Source of the DNA: Ammoniphilus sp. CFH 90114
GTDB lineage: Bacteria; Bacillota; Bacilli; Aneurinibacillales; RAOX-1
Assembly (NCBI RefSeq): GCF_004123195.1
Contig: NZ_SDLI01000003.1
Span: 248,001-312,000 of the forward strand
Direction of reading: 5' to 3'
DNA length: 64,000 nt
Part shown: one piece after another, positions 12,923 through 23,883 of the stretch
Layout: each line of letters opens with the position of its first letter
Numbering within the stretch: the first letter of the stretch is position 1
The notes under the pieces: generated by a model
What the model was told of the DNA's origin: nothing
The model's database searches: none
Seen by the model: the letters and a program-made list of their open reading frames with translations, nothing else
Program-made: the position numbers and the translations under genes

Positions 12923-13897
12923 ATGTTTGATATGTTATTCAACCCATATTATTTACAGATCTTTATCTTTATTTTAATTAACTGTATGTTGGCCTTAAGT
13001 ATGTATCTTCCCCTTTCTACAGGGCAGTTATCTTTAGGGGCCGCAGGTTTTATGAGTATCGGTGCGTATACGTCAGCCTTATTGACGATGAAACTGGGCT
13101 TTCCTATGCCCATTGGTATCGTCACAGGTGGCTTAATGGCTGGATTTATCGGCGTGCTGATTGGAATTCCGGCTCTGCGTCTGAGCGGTGTCTATTTAGC
13201 GATTTGTACCCTAGGTTTTGGTGAGATGGTTCGCGTTATTTTTAACAACTTAGAGATTACAAATGGAGCGCTGGGCTTGAGTGGAATTCCTCAATTGGGT
13301 CAGAACTTGAGCAAAATGCTCAAGGAGATGGGGATTCAAGCCAAAACATTAGGGTTGACTTCTCCTCAACTCTCCTCCCTATTGACCATCTTGGTCTTAT
13401 TGCTTTTATTAGTGTTAGTATTCTTATTTATCTATCGCCAAGGGCAATCTCGTGTGGGAAGAGCCTTCGAGGCCATTCGAGCGGATGAAAGTGCTGCACA
13501 AGCTATGGGAATTAATATCACGTACTATAAGGTTCTTGCGTTTGCTCAGGGAGCAGTACTAGCGGGGATGGCAGGTGCTATATTTGCGCATGTGACGTTC
13601 TTTATCAGTCCGGTAGACTTTGACTATCATAAGGCTGTAGATATTCTTATCTTTGCTGTATTAGGAGGAAGTGAAGTCATCTGGGGGCCTCTATTAGGAG
13701 CAACTCTTTTAACCCTTCTTCCTGAGGCATTGCGTTTTGCTAGTGATTATCGCATGATGATCTTCGGAACGATTCTAGTATTAATGATGATCTTTAGACC
13801 TCAAGGTTTCTTGGATGCGAATTTGCTAAGAGCTCTTACTTCATGGAGAAAGCCTAATCAGAAAACAGACGGCCAATCGAAGGAGGTGTCTTCATGA
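12923..13897 (+). CDS. livM: Branched-chain amino acid ABC transporter permease LivM
   Basis: This is the second permease subunit. I choose ATG 12923 behind the GGCGGTGAG site; GTG 12914 in the same frame is possible. The product of about 324 residues has a run of membrane helices, with LSTGQLSLGAAGFMSIGAYT and the coupling loop SRVGRAFEAIRADESAAQAMG characteristic of LivM. The end overlaps livG by 4 bases (ATGA). Confidence 0.95.
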   Translation: MFDMLFNPYYLQIFIFILINCMLALSMYLPLSTGQLSLGAAGFMSIGAYTSALLTMKLGFPMPIGIVTGGLMAGFIGVLIGIPALRLSGVYLAICTLGFGEMVRVIFNNLEITNGALGLSGIPQLGQNLSKMLKEMGIQAKTLGLTSPQLSSLLTILVLLLLLVLVFLFIYRQGQSRVGRAFEAIRADESAAQAMGINITYYKVLAFAQGAVLAGMAGAIFAHVTFFISPVDFDYHKAVDILIFAVLGGSEVIWGPLLGATLLTLLPEALRFASDYRMMIFGTILVLMMIFRPQGFLDANLLRALTSWRKPNQKTDGQSKEVSS

Positions 13898-14667
13898 GCT
13901 TAAAGCTTGAGAACGTGAGTAAAATGTTTGGCGGTCTAGCTGCTCTTTCCGATATTAGCTTCGAAGTAAAGAAAGGAGAAATATTCGGGCTCATTGGTCC
14001 GAATGGGGCAGGGAAGACCACTTTGTTTAACGTCATTACGGCGATTTTCCCGCCCACTCAGGGAACAATCACATTCGAGGGAAAGCCGATTAGCAGTTGG
14101 AAAGCTCATCAGATTGCTGAATTAGGCATTACTCGTACCTTTCAGAATATCAAGTTATTTAGCCATTTGTCTGCCTTAGACAATGTGATGGTAGGGGCGC
14201 ATTGTCGAACGAAGTCCGGAGTTTGGGGAAGTGTCTTGAAGACCAAGTCACAACGACAAGAAGAAAAAGCAACGAAAGAAAAAGCATTCCGCCTTCTTGA
14301 GGTAGTTGGACTTAAAGGGTACGAAGAAACGATTGCGGAAAATCTGGCCTATGGTCAACAGCGTCGCTTAGAGATTGCCCGTGCACTTGCTACGGATCCG
14401 AAGTTAATATTGCTGGACGAACCTGCTGCTGGAATGAACGAAAGTGAAACGGATGATTTATTTCACTTGATTAAACGAATTCAATCCATGGATATTACCG
14501 TCGTTTTAATTGAGCATGATATGAAACTCGTGATGAACATCTGTGATCGATTAACAGTAATTAACTTTGGGAAAAAGATTGCAGAAGGAAAGCCTGAGGA
14601 GGTTCAAAATAATCCAGAAGTTATTGAGGCCTATCTCGGAAAAGAAGAGGATGAAGAAGTATGCTAA
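13894..14667 (+). CDS. livG: Branched-chain amino acid ABC transporter ATP-binding protein LivG
   Basis: This 257-residue ABC ATPase drives transport through LivHM. Walker A is GPNGAGKTTLFN, and the LivG-type insertion GITRTFQNIKLF is present. The signature is the YGQQRRLEIARALA variant usual for LivG, Walker B is LILLDEPAAGMN, and the switch histidine is in LIEHDMKLV. It overlaps both livM and livF, as in a tight operon. Confidence 0.96.
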   Translation: MSLKLENVSKMFGGLAALSDISFEVKKGEIFGLIGPNGAGKTTLFNVITAIFPPTQGTITFEGKPISSWKAHQIAELGITRTFQNIKLFSHLSALDNVMVGAHCRTKSGVWGSVLKTKSQRQEEKATKEKAFRLLEVVGLKGYEETIAENLAYGQQRRLEIARALATDPKLILLDEPAAGMNESETDDLFHLIKRIQSMDITVVLIEHDMKLVMNICDRLTVINFGKKIAEGKPEEVQNNPEVIEAYLGKEEDEEVC

Positions 14668-15362
14668 AACTAACAGGAGTGGAGACCTACTACGGCAACA
14701 TACAAGCTCTAAAAGGGATTGATATCGAAGTTTCTGCAGGTGAGGTAGTAACCATCATCGGAGCAAACGGAGCAGGAAAAACCACGACAATGAAAACGGT
14801 AGCTGGGCTAATCAAACCCAAAAAAGGAAAGATTGAGTTCCTTGGAGAAGACATTACAGGTTTGCGTCCTGACCAGTTGGTAAGCAAGGGAATCGCCCTT
14901 GTTCCAGAAGGCCGGGCCATCCTTGCTAAGATGACGGTTTTAGAGAATCTGGAGATGGGCGCCTTTCAGCGAAATGATGCAGAAATAAAGGGTGACCTTG
15001 AAAAGGTAATGGATAGATTCCCGATCCTAAGAGAGAGGAAGACTCAATTAGGTGGAACCTTATCAGGTGGACAGCAACAAATGCTCGCGATTGCCCGTGC
15101 TTTGATGTCTCGCCCGAAGTTACTATTACTAGATGAACCTTCCATGGGTTTAGCGCCATTAATCGTGGCGGATATCTTTAAGATTGTTAGAGAAATTAAT
15201 GACTCCGGAACAACAGTCTTGCTCGTAGAACAGAATGTACGTCAAGCATTGAAGGTGGCTCATAAAGGTTATGTACTAGAAACGGGGAAAATTGTAACTT
15301 CAGGTACTTCAACCGACCTCTTGAATGACAGTAAAGTGAAAGAGGCGTATCTTGGCCACTAA
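14661..15362 (+). CDS. livF: Branched-chain amino acid ABC transporter ATP-binding protein LivF
   Basis: This is the second ATPase of the importer, 233 residues. Walker A is GANGAGKTTTMK, the family motif is LVPEGRAILAKMTVLENL, the signature is LSGGQQQMLAIARALM and Walker B is LLLLDEPSMGLAP. It ends the operon and is followed by an intrinsic terminator. Confidence 0.96.
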   Translation: MLKLTGVETYYGNIQALKGIDIEVSAGEVVTIIGANGAGKTTTMKTVAGLIKPKKGKIEFLGEDITGLRPDQLVSKGIALVPEGRAILAKMTVLENLEMGAFQRNDAEIKGDLEKVMDRFPILRERKTQLGGTLSGGQQQMLAIARALMSRPKLLLLDEPSMGLAPLIVADIFKIVREINDSGTTVLLVEQNVRQALKVAHKGYVLETGKIVTSGTSTDLLNDSKVKEAYLGH

Positions 15363-15372
15363 AATTAGGAAA

Positions 15373-15405
15373 GAAGAGTATCCTTATCGTTGGGATACTC
15401 TTTTT
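15373..15405 (+). terminator. Intrinsic terminator after livF
   Basis: AAGAGTATCC pairs with GGGATACTCTT around an 8-base loop and runs into TTTTTCT. It lies just before the convergent yaaC stop codon. Confidence 0.85.
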
Positions 15406-15410
15406 CTATC

Positions 15411-16475
15411 TTACATGGTTTCAAAAATAAACCGTTCATTAAACAATAAGTTGAGGATCATGTTGGGGAATTTTCTTAAACTAATATTCAAGAATTCATT
15501 AATAATAAACATCTCCCCAGATGTAAAGGAGAATATGATTTCTCCCCATAGTTCGGTTTCATATCGACAAAGCATTCCTAGAATATACATCAGCATGTAA
15601 TGAGACATGAGCTCTGGAAAAAATAGAGCAGGATTGTCCTTCAAGAGAAAGTAATGATTCCCTTTATAATCTTGAATAAATAAGTCATTCTCAAATCCAG
15701 ACGGCGATTCAGATACATGGATGTTTAACGGATGTTCCCAACTGATACGAATGATTCCCTTAGGCGCTCGGAGGGAGTGGGGAGCAAAAATCGCCTTTCC
15801 TTGATTACGCCGATTGAGAAAATGGATAAAGCTTTCATAAGATAAGTGGTATTTATCCAAAATATGTTCAGGAAGGTAAAACATCGTTACAGGAGAAGAA
15901 AAGTCAATATGTTTGGAGATATGTAGAGGAATCAAGGAAACTTCCTCATAGGTCTTCTCATAGCTCTCCCGTAATTCAGGAATCATGGAGAGGAGATCTT
16001 TCAGTTTAAACTTCTCTCCTACAATATGGCCCGATTGCAAGTGTTGGGCCACCATTGGAAACAGCCCTTCTTTCTGAACTTTGACCTCGTCCTCAGAGAA
16101 ACTATATTCAAGCTTTTTAAGCTTTCGACTGGTAATCCCATGCTGAAGAACACGAGTATGCGCTGGATATCCGGGATCGGAGGTTAGAATGACCGCTTTT
16201 AACAAGCTAACCATTCCGTAGTAGATGAGCAAGGGTTTAACAAGGATATTGCTATTGAAAGCGGCAGTGTAATATTCTCTGCCTTGCTTAATGTAATAAA
16301 TAAACTTATGCGTATTTTGGAAAGCAAAACGTGAAGCATGATCTCCATGTTGAGTCCGGTAAGCTTTTTCTAGGAAGCTTTTCACATGAGGCTCACTTTC
16401 AAAATACACGAACATACTTAACATTTTTTCGTTAGGATTTTCGCATGCTATGCGATGAATACAGTCCACAAGCAT
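15411..16475 (-). CDS. yaaC: YaaC-like protein of unknown function
   Basis: This protein is about 354 residues if started at ATG 16475; TTG 16481 is just upstream in the same frame. It resembles YaaC, a conserved Bacilli protein that sits next to guaB on the opposite strand, as it does here. Visible features are an N-terminal aromatic-rich segment (MFVYFESEPHVKSFLEKAY) and a hydrophobic patch LVKPLLIYYGMVSLLKA. I see no catalytic motif and the function is not known. It is divergent from guaB, with about 200 bases of shared upstream DNA. Confidence 0.8.
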   Translation of the reverse strand: MLVDCIHRIACENPNEKMLSMFVYFESEPHVKSFLEKAYRTQHGDHASRFAFQNTHKFIYYIKQGREYYTAAFNSNILVKPLLIYYGMVSLLKAVILTSDPGYPAHTRVLQHGITSRKLKKLEYSFSEDEVKVQKEGLFPMVAQHLQSGHIVGEKFKLKDLLSMIPELRESYEKTYEEVSLIPLHISKHIDFSSPVTMFYLPEHILDKYHLSYESFIHFLNRRNQGKAIFAPHSLRAPKGIIRISWEHPLNIHVSESPSGFENDLFIQDYKGNHYFLLKDNPALFFPELMSHYMLMYILGMLCRYETELWGEIIFSFTSGEMFIINEFLNISLRKFPNMILNLLFNERFIFETM

Positions 16476-16577
16476 CACCAATCTTCTCTAATATTCGGTA
16501 ATGGTTGATAAGGTGTGACAATATTTTATCTGTTTCCTAATAGTTTGCTTCAGAATACGAACAATATAAGGGGATTC

Positions 16578-16606
16578 TTGACAGTAAATTATGGGTTTTG
16601 TTAAAC
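16578..16606 (+). promoter_or_regulatory. Putative sigma-A promoter of guaB
   Basis: TTGACA (16578-16583), a 17-base spacer, then TTAAAC (16601-16606). The -35 is perfect and the -10 is weak. I see no guanine or other purine riboswitch in the ~50-base leader. Confidence 0.6.
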
Positions 16607-16651
16607 TACGTCTAATATCTTTTTATATCAGCTTGAGCCTATGAAAAATAA

Positions 16652-18133
<1,482 letters not shown>

Positions 18134-18142
18134 TAAACGTTA

Positions 18143-18182
18143 AAGAGCCATTGGCCGAGGAGAATTCCTCGGCTCTTATTTA
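18143..18182 (+). terminator. Intrinsic terminator after guaB
   Basis: An extended stem built around CCGAGGA...TCCTCGG with outer AGAGCC...GGCTCT, followed by TATTTAG. It is T-poor but well formed. Confidence 0.7.
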
Positions 18183-18254
18183 GCTCTTAAAATCTTGAGT
18201 TCTCTTGTGGTACAATGAATATTGGCTTGTATTACATGAGGAGGGGAGAAAAGG

Positions 18255-19553
18255 TTGAAATATAACATCAAGAAACGAATTGCATCTTTACTGACGTTAG
18301 CCTTAGTATTCATGTTGGCTTTGCCTTCAGGGAATCAAGCGGAGGCAGCTCCGGCAGGAATTAATCTAGAAGTGAAATCAGCCATCATGGTGGAACCTAC
18401 AACAGGTCGTATTCTCTACAAGATGAACGAGAATGAGGCTCTTCCTCCAGCAAGTATGACGAAGATGATGACAGAGCTCCTCACGCTAGAAGCTGTGAAA
18501 AGCGGTAAGATCTCCTGGGACGATAAAGTGAAAACATCGGAATATGGACATTGGATGGGGAGATATGGGGGATCTCGTGTTTATCTTGGTTTAGGAGAAG
18601 TTCGAACTGTTAAAGAACTATACGAAGCGATGGCTATCTATTCTGCCAATGATGCTACGGTTATGCTAGCAGAGCATATATCCGGAACGGAAGAGAACTT
18701 CGCAAAGTTGATGAACCAGAAAGCCGCTGAGATTGGCATGGATAACTCTTATTTTGTCACGAGTACAGGTTATCCTGCGAGTGGATTAAAGCAATTCATA
18801 CCTAATGCAGAAGGCGACAATCTGATGACGGCGAAGGATTCAGCCATTCTTGCTCGGGAAATTATAATGAACCATCCTGAAGCCCTTGAGATCTCTTCAA
18901 TCCCAAGAAAGTTCTTCAGAGGTGAAGATTCTCCACAGAAGGTTCGTATGGACAACTGGAACTTTATGTTGCCGAGTCTGGTATACGGTTTTGAAGGAGT
19001 AGATGGTCTAAAGACCGGACATACTGATGCGGCTAAATATTGCTTCACAGGAACCGCTGAACGTAATGGTATGAGGATTATTACCGTGGTAATGGGAGCT
19101 GAAACGGAAGCGAAGCGATTCGCTGAAACGAAGAAGCTCATGACTCATGGTTTTAATAATTATAAGATGCAAACTATTGCAACCCAAGGAAAAGAGATTG
19201 AAGGCTTCGAAACCGTAGAAGTGAGAAAAGGGAAAGAGCTAGAAGCCAGGGCTATCCCTGAACGAAATCTCGTTGTACCGGTTCGCATTGATGATGAAGC
19301 AAATTACAAACCGGTTGTCACTACCCAAGAAGTAATAGCTCCAGTGAAAAAGGGACAATCTATAGGAAAAATAGGTGTTGAATATTCTGGAGAGGATTTA
19401 CAAGAATATCTTCGTCCAACTGATCAAGAACAGGTCATGGTTCAACTAGTTGCAAAAGAAGAAGTGGAAAAAGGTGGAATGGTTCGCCTGTTCTTCCGCG
19501 CGATTAAGAGCTTTGTTGTAGGGATTTTCGACAGTATTACCGGGATGTTCTAG
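18255..19553 (+). CDS. dacA: D-alanyl-D-alanine carboxypeptidase (PBP5 type)
   Basis: DacA removes the terminal D-Ala from peptidoglycan stem peptides and limits cross-linking. The 432-residue protein starts at TTG 18255 behind GAGGAGGGG. The signal peptide is cleaved near NQAEA. The serine peptidase triad motifs are SMTK (acylated serine), SAN and KTG. A beta-rich second domain and a C-terminal amphipathic helix, which binds the outer membrane surface, complete it. The guaB-dacA order is the standard Bacilli arrangement. Confidence 0.96.
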   Translation: MKYNIKKRIASLLTLALVFMLALPSGNQAEAAPAGINLEVKSAIMVEPTTGRILYKMNENEALPPASMTKMMTELLTLEAVKSGKISWDDKVKTSEYGHWMGRYGGSRVYLGLGEVRTVKELYEAMAIYSANDATVMLAEHISGTEENFAKLMNQKAAEIGMDNSYFVTSTGYPASGLKQFIPNAEGDNLMTAKDSAILAREIIMNHPEALEISSIPRKFFRGEDSPQKVRMDNWNFMLPSLVYGFEGVDGLKTGHTDAAKYCFTGTAERNGMRIITVVMGAETEAKRFAETKKLMTHGFNNYKMQTIATQGKEIEGFETVEVRKGKELEARAIPERNLVVPVRIDDEANYKPVVTTQEVIAPVKKGQSIGKIGVEYSGEDLQEYLRPTDQEQVMVQLVAKEEVEKGGMVRLFFRAIKSFVVGIFDSITGMF

Positions 19554-19570
19554 CATTTCCATGGGGAATG

Positions 19571-19599
19571 TTGTCATTTTGTCAGGCTTTATGTACAAT
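19571..19599 (+). promoter_or_regulatory. Putative sigma-A promoter of pdxST
   Basis: TTGTCA (19571-19576), a 17-base spacer, then TACAAT (19594-19599). Spacing is ideal, and the pdxS start lies 54 bases downstream. Confidence 0.7.
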
Positions 19600-19653
19600 A
19601 AGAATAATTTTATAAATATTTCTAACGGATATAAGTAGGGGGATAAATTAATT

Positions 19654-20538
19654 ATGATCGAAACAGGTACTTCTTTAGTCAAACGCGGAATGGCTGAAAT
19701 GCAAAAGGGCGGCGTCATCATGGACGTTATCAACGCTGAACAAGCAAAGATCGCTGAAGCAGCAGGTGCTGTAGCGGTTATGGCACTAGAAAGAGTACCA
19801 GCTGATATTCGTGCAGCTGGCGGAGTAGCTCGTATGGCTGATCCAACCATTGTAGAAGAAGTTATGGCAGCTGTGTCTATTCCAGTTATGGCGAAAGCCC
19901 GTATTGGACACTTTGTTGAGGCAAAGGTATTAGAAGCTTTAGGAGTAGACTATATCGATGAGAGTGAAGTATTAACTCCAGCTGACGAAGTATTCCACTT
20001 AAACAAGAAGGATTTCACCGTTCCTTTCGTATGTGGTGCACGTGATCTTGGGGAAGCTCTTCGCCGTATCGGAGAAGGTGCATCCATGATCCGTACGAAG
20101 GGTGAACCAGGAACAGGGAACATCGTAGAAGCTGTTCGTCACCAACGTACAATGCAAAGCCAGATTCGTAAAGTACAAAGCATGTCTTATGATGAATTAA
20201 TGGCTGAAGCGAAAAACTTAGGTGCTCCTTATGAATTATTAGAGTATATCCACAAGAACGGAAAGCTTCCAGTGGTTAACTTTGCAGCAGGCGGAGTAGC
20301 TACACCAGCAGATGCTGCTTTGATGATGCACTTAGGTTCTGACGGAGTATTCGTAGGTTCTGGTATCTTCAAGTCCGACAATCCTGAGCGTTTCGCGAAG
20401 GCTATCGTGGAAGCAACTACTCACTTCCAAGATTACGCTTTAATCGGTCAGCTTTCCAAGAACCTTGGAACAGCGATGAAAGGGATTGAGATCTCTACTT
20501 TGTTGAAAAACGAGCGTATGGCTGAGCGCGGTTGGTAA
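19654..20538 (+). CDS. pdxS: Pyridoxal 5'-phosphate synthase, lyase subunit PdxS
   Basis: PdxS is the (beta/alpha)8 subunit of the DXP-independent PLP synthase. It builds PLP from ribose 5-phosphate, glyceraldehyde 3-phosphate and ammonia supplied by PdxT. The 294-residue protein is highly conserved: the [20 protein letters not shown] and [11 protein letters not shown] motifs at the N-terminus, VMAKARIGH with a catalytic lysine, and [11 protein letters not shown], which holds the second active lysine. Codon use suggests strong expression. pdxT begins two bases after its stop. Confidence 0.99.
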   Translation: MIETGTSLVKRGMAEMQKGGVIMDVINAEQAKIAEAAGAVAVMALERVPADIRAAGGVARMADPTIVEEVMAAVSIPVMAKARIGHFVEAKVLEALGVDYIDESEVLTPADEVFHLNKKDFTVPFVCGARDLGEALRRIGEGASMIRTKGEPGTGNIVEAVRHQRTMQSQIRKVQSMSYDELMAEAKNLGAPYELLEYIHKNGKLPVVNFAAGGVATPADAALMMHLGSDGVFVGSGIFKSDNPERFAKAIVEATTHFQDYALIGQLSKNLGTAMKGIEISTLLKNERMAERGW

Positions 20539-20540
20539 TC

Positions 20541-21134
20541 ATGAGAAAAGTAGGAGTATTAGCTCTTCAAGGAGCTGTAGCAGAACATATGCGCCTGCTT
20601 GAGAAAGCAGGAGCGGAAGCTGTAGCGGTTAAGAAGGTATCTCAGCTTGATGAGATCGACGGCATCATTATTCCTGGCGGTGAGAGTACAACCATCGGGA
20701 AGCTAATGAAGCAGTACGGATTTGATATCGCCTTGAAGGAGTTTCATGAGCAGAAGAAACCACTATTCGGAACTTGTGCAGGGATGATTATCCTTGCCGG
20801 GCAGATTGCTGGTCAGGACTGGAATCACTTAGGTTTCATGGATATTACCGTACAGCGAAACGCCTTCGGACGCCAACGTGAAAGCTTTGAGATCGATCTA
20901 CCGGTAAAAGGGATTGCGGATGACTTCCGTGCGGTTTTCATTCGTGCTCCTTTAATCCTAGAAGTAGGTCAAGACGTAGAAGTCCTTTCCGTTCACAACG
21001 ACCAAGTGGTAGCAGCCCAACAGGGTCATCTTATGGTCGCTTCGTTCCATCCAGAATTAACTGATGATGAGCGAATCCATGGTTACTTCTTGGAATTGGT
21101 TGAGAAGTACCAATCTGAGCCTGCTTCTGTATAA
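20541..21134 (+). CDS. pdxT: Pyridoxal 5'-phosphate synthase, glutaminase subunit PdxT
   Basis: PdxT is a class I glutamine amidotransferase that releases ammonia and channels it to PdxS. I start it at ATG 20541 (MRKVGVLALQGAV), giving 197 residues; an in-frame TTG lies 9 bases earlier inside pdxS. The motifs are IPGGESTT, the nucleophile elbow GTCAGM with the catalytic cysteine, and the His-Glu pair in SFHPEL. Coupling to pdxS fits the stoichiometric complex. Confidence 0.98.
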   Translation: MRKVGVLALQGAVAEHMRLLEKAGAEAVAVKKVSQLDEIDGIIIPGGESTTIGKLMKQYGFDIALKEFHEQKKPLFGTCAGMIILAGQIAGQDWNHLGFMDITVQRNAFGRQRESFEIDLPVKGIADDFRAVFIRAPLILEVGQDVEVLSVHNDQVVAAQQGHLMVASFHPELTDDERIHGYFLELVEKYQSEPASV

Positions 21135-21139
21135 TGGAT

Positions 21140-21168
21140 TTGCATTAACTGTAAAAATATAGTACATT
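21140..21168 (+). promoter_or_regulatory. Putative promoter of the serS T-box leader
   Basis: TTGCAT (21140-21145), a 17-base spacer, then TACATT (21163-21168). It would start the leader near 21175. Confidence 0.6.
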
Positions 21169-21189
21169 ATTTTCCATAAGCTTCATACT

Positions 21190-21383
21190 TAAGCAATGAT
21201 GGGAATAGTAGTCATATCAGACGGAGTCTAGAGAGTCGGTGGTGGGTGCAAACCGAACTCGTCTTATGATGAATCCATCCCTGAGCGGTTGTAATGTAAA
21301 GAGTGGGCTATTCAACAATAGTCAACTAGGGTGGCAACGCGGGTGAAATCTCGTCCCTAATTTCTAGGGACGGGATTTTTTTG
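21190..21383 (+). promoter_or_regulatory. T-box leader (serine specific) with terminator
   Basis: This is a tRNA-sensing leader ahead of serS. The T-box core AGGGTGGCAACGCGGG (about 21328-21343) is present. Stem I shows the GAGAGTC and GGTGCAAACC-like elements. A GAA-TCC-A motif places a serine codon, TCC (21274-21276), as the likely specifier. A strong terminator follows (CGTCCCTA 21352-21359 with TAGGGACG 21365-21372, then T-run). Uncharged tRNA-Ser binding should favour the antiterminator and let serS be read. Confidence 0.93.
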
Positions 21384-21408
21384 TTTTCATTTATTTAAAG
21401 GAGGATGA

Positions 21409-22692
<1,284 letters not shown>

Positions 22693-22777
22693 AGATTGGT
22701 TGTTACTCGCAAGGTATCATCATAAGACCCTTCTCCCAATATATTTAAGATAAATGATGTACTTGGGGGAGGGAACG

Positions 22778-23824
22778 ATGAGACCATATCTAACGACGCG
22801 AAGCTTAATTCCGGAAAATCAAGAAACTCCCATTTCCTTTATCAGGGGTTGGCAAACGGAAGAACCACTGTTTTATAGACGCAATCATTTTCAATATCCC
22901 CGATTACCAGAGGATCATCTTTTTCTTCCTATATTAGGTCATGTTCAGCAACCGAGAATGTTTTCTTATCAGGATTTAGCAAGTATGCCTTCAAAGACCC
23001 TAACAGTAGCTTTAGAGTGTGCTGGCAATCAACGGTCTAAATTTGATCCTAGAGTGTACGGAGAACAATGGGAAAATGGAGCCGTCAGTCAGGGAACTTG
23101 GAGAGGAGTTCCCTTAGCCTACCTTATAACCCTTACAGGTCTTCATTCCACAGCGAAGGAAGTCGTTTTCGAAGGACAGGATTTCGGCAAACGTGAGGAT
23201 CTGGAGGGTGTTTTTTATTATGGAAGAAGCCTTCCTCTAACCAAAGCCTTACATCCGGATACGATCATAGCCTATGAGTTCAATGGAAAACCAATACCTT
23301 TTAAGCATGGATATCCCTACCGGTTAATTGTTCCTCAGTGGTATGCTATGGCTTCCGTAAAATGGCTTAAGCGAATTAAGGTAATTGATCATGAATATCA
23401 AGGGCCGTTTCAAACTATTGACTATCAGTATTATCCTTACCCAGATCTCGATAAGGGAAAAACACCAGTCACCGTGACGAACGTTAATTCCATTATTCAA
23501 CAGCCGCTTCCATTTCAAATTCTAGATCAAGGTATTCATCAACTTGAAGGATTAGCATGGACTGGGTTAGGACGTATTAAAGAGGTTGAAGTAAGTGTGA
23601 CTGGAGGAGAAAGCTGGGAGAAGGCTACCCTTGTAAACAGTACAGCACAGCCCTATGCTTGGACACAGTGGTCGTATCTGTGGGAAGTCAAGGAGAAAGG
23701 GGAGTATAGAATTAAATCCAGAGCCAAGGACTACAACGGACGGGTTCAACCTGAGAAGCCATTCTGGAATCGAAAGGGTTATGGTTACAATGCGATCGCT
23801 GAGGTGAAGGTGAAGGTTGTATGA
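22778..23824 (+). CDS. Sulfite-oxidase-family molybdopterin protein
   Basis: The 348-residue product starts at ATG 22778 behind GGGGGAGGG; the frame is open from 22754. It has the molybdopterin-binding domain of the sulfite oxidase family: LTVALECAGNQRS contains the cysteine expected to ligate Mo, followed by GAVSQGTWRGVPLAYL, and HGYPYRLIVPQWYAMASVKWL. A C-terminal dimerisation domain (Mo-co_dimer, about 240-345) follows. No export signal is visible, so it appears cytoplasmic. The substrate is unknown: sulfite or another oxo-acceptor is inferred from the family only. It is convergent with the oxidase operon across a shared terminator. Confidence 0.85.
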   Translation: MRPYLTTRSLIPENQETPISFIRGWQTEEPLFYRRNHFQYPRLPEDHLFLPILGHVQQPRMFSYQDLASMPSKTLTVALECAGNQRSKFDPRVYGEQWENGAVSQGTWRGVPLAYLITLTGLHSTAKEVVFEGQDFGKREDLEGVFYYGRSLPLTKALHPDTIIAYEFNGKPIPFKHGYPYRLIVPQWYAMASVKWLKRIKVIDHEYQGPFQTIDYQYYPYPDLDKGKTPVTVTNVNSIIQQPLPFQILDQGIHQLEGLAWTGLGRIKEVEVSVTGGESWEKATLVNSTAQPYAWTQWSYLWEVKEKGEYRIKSRAKDYNGRVQPEKPFWNRKGYGYNAIAEVKVKVV

Positions 23825-23844
23825 TAGTTCTATTAGTAAAAAAT

Positions 23845-23875
23845 AGAGAGTTGCCTTACAAAAAGGCAACTCTTC
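23845..23875. terminator. Bidirectional terminator between convergent genes
   Basis: GAGAGTTGCCTT pairs with AAGGCAACTCTT around a short ACAAA loop. A-rich and T-rich flanks on the two sides allow it to serve both strands. Confidence 0.8.
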
Positions 23876-23883
23876 TTCCCTGT

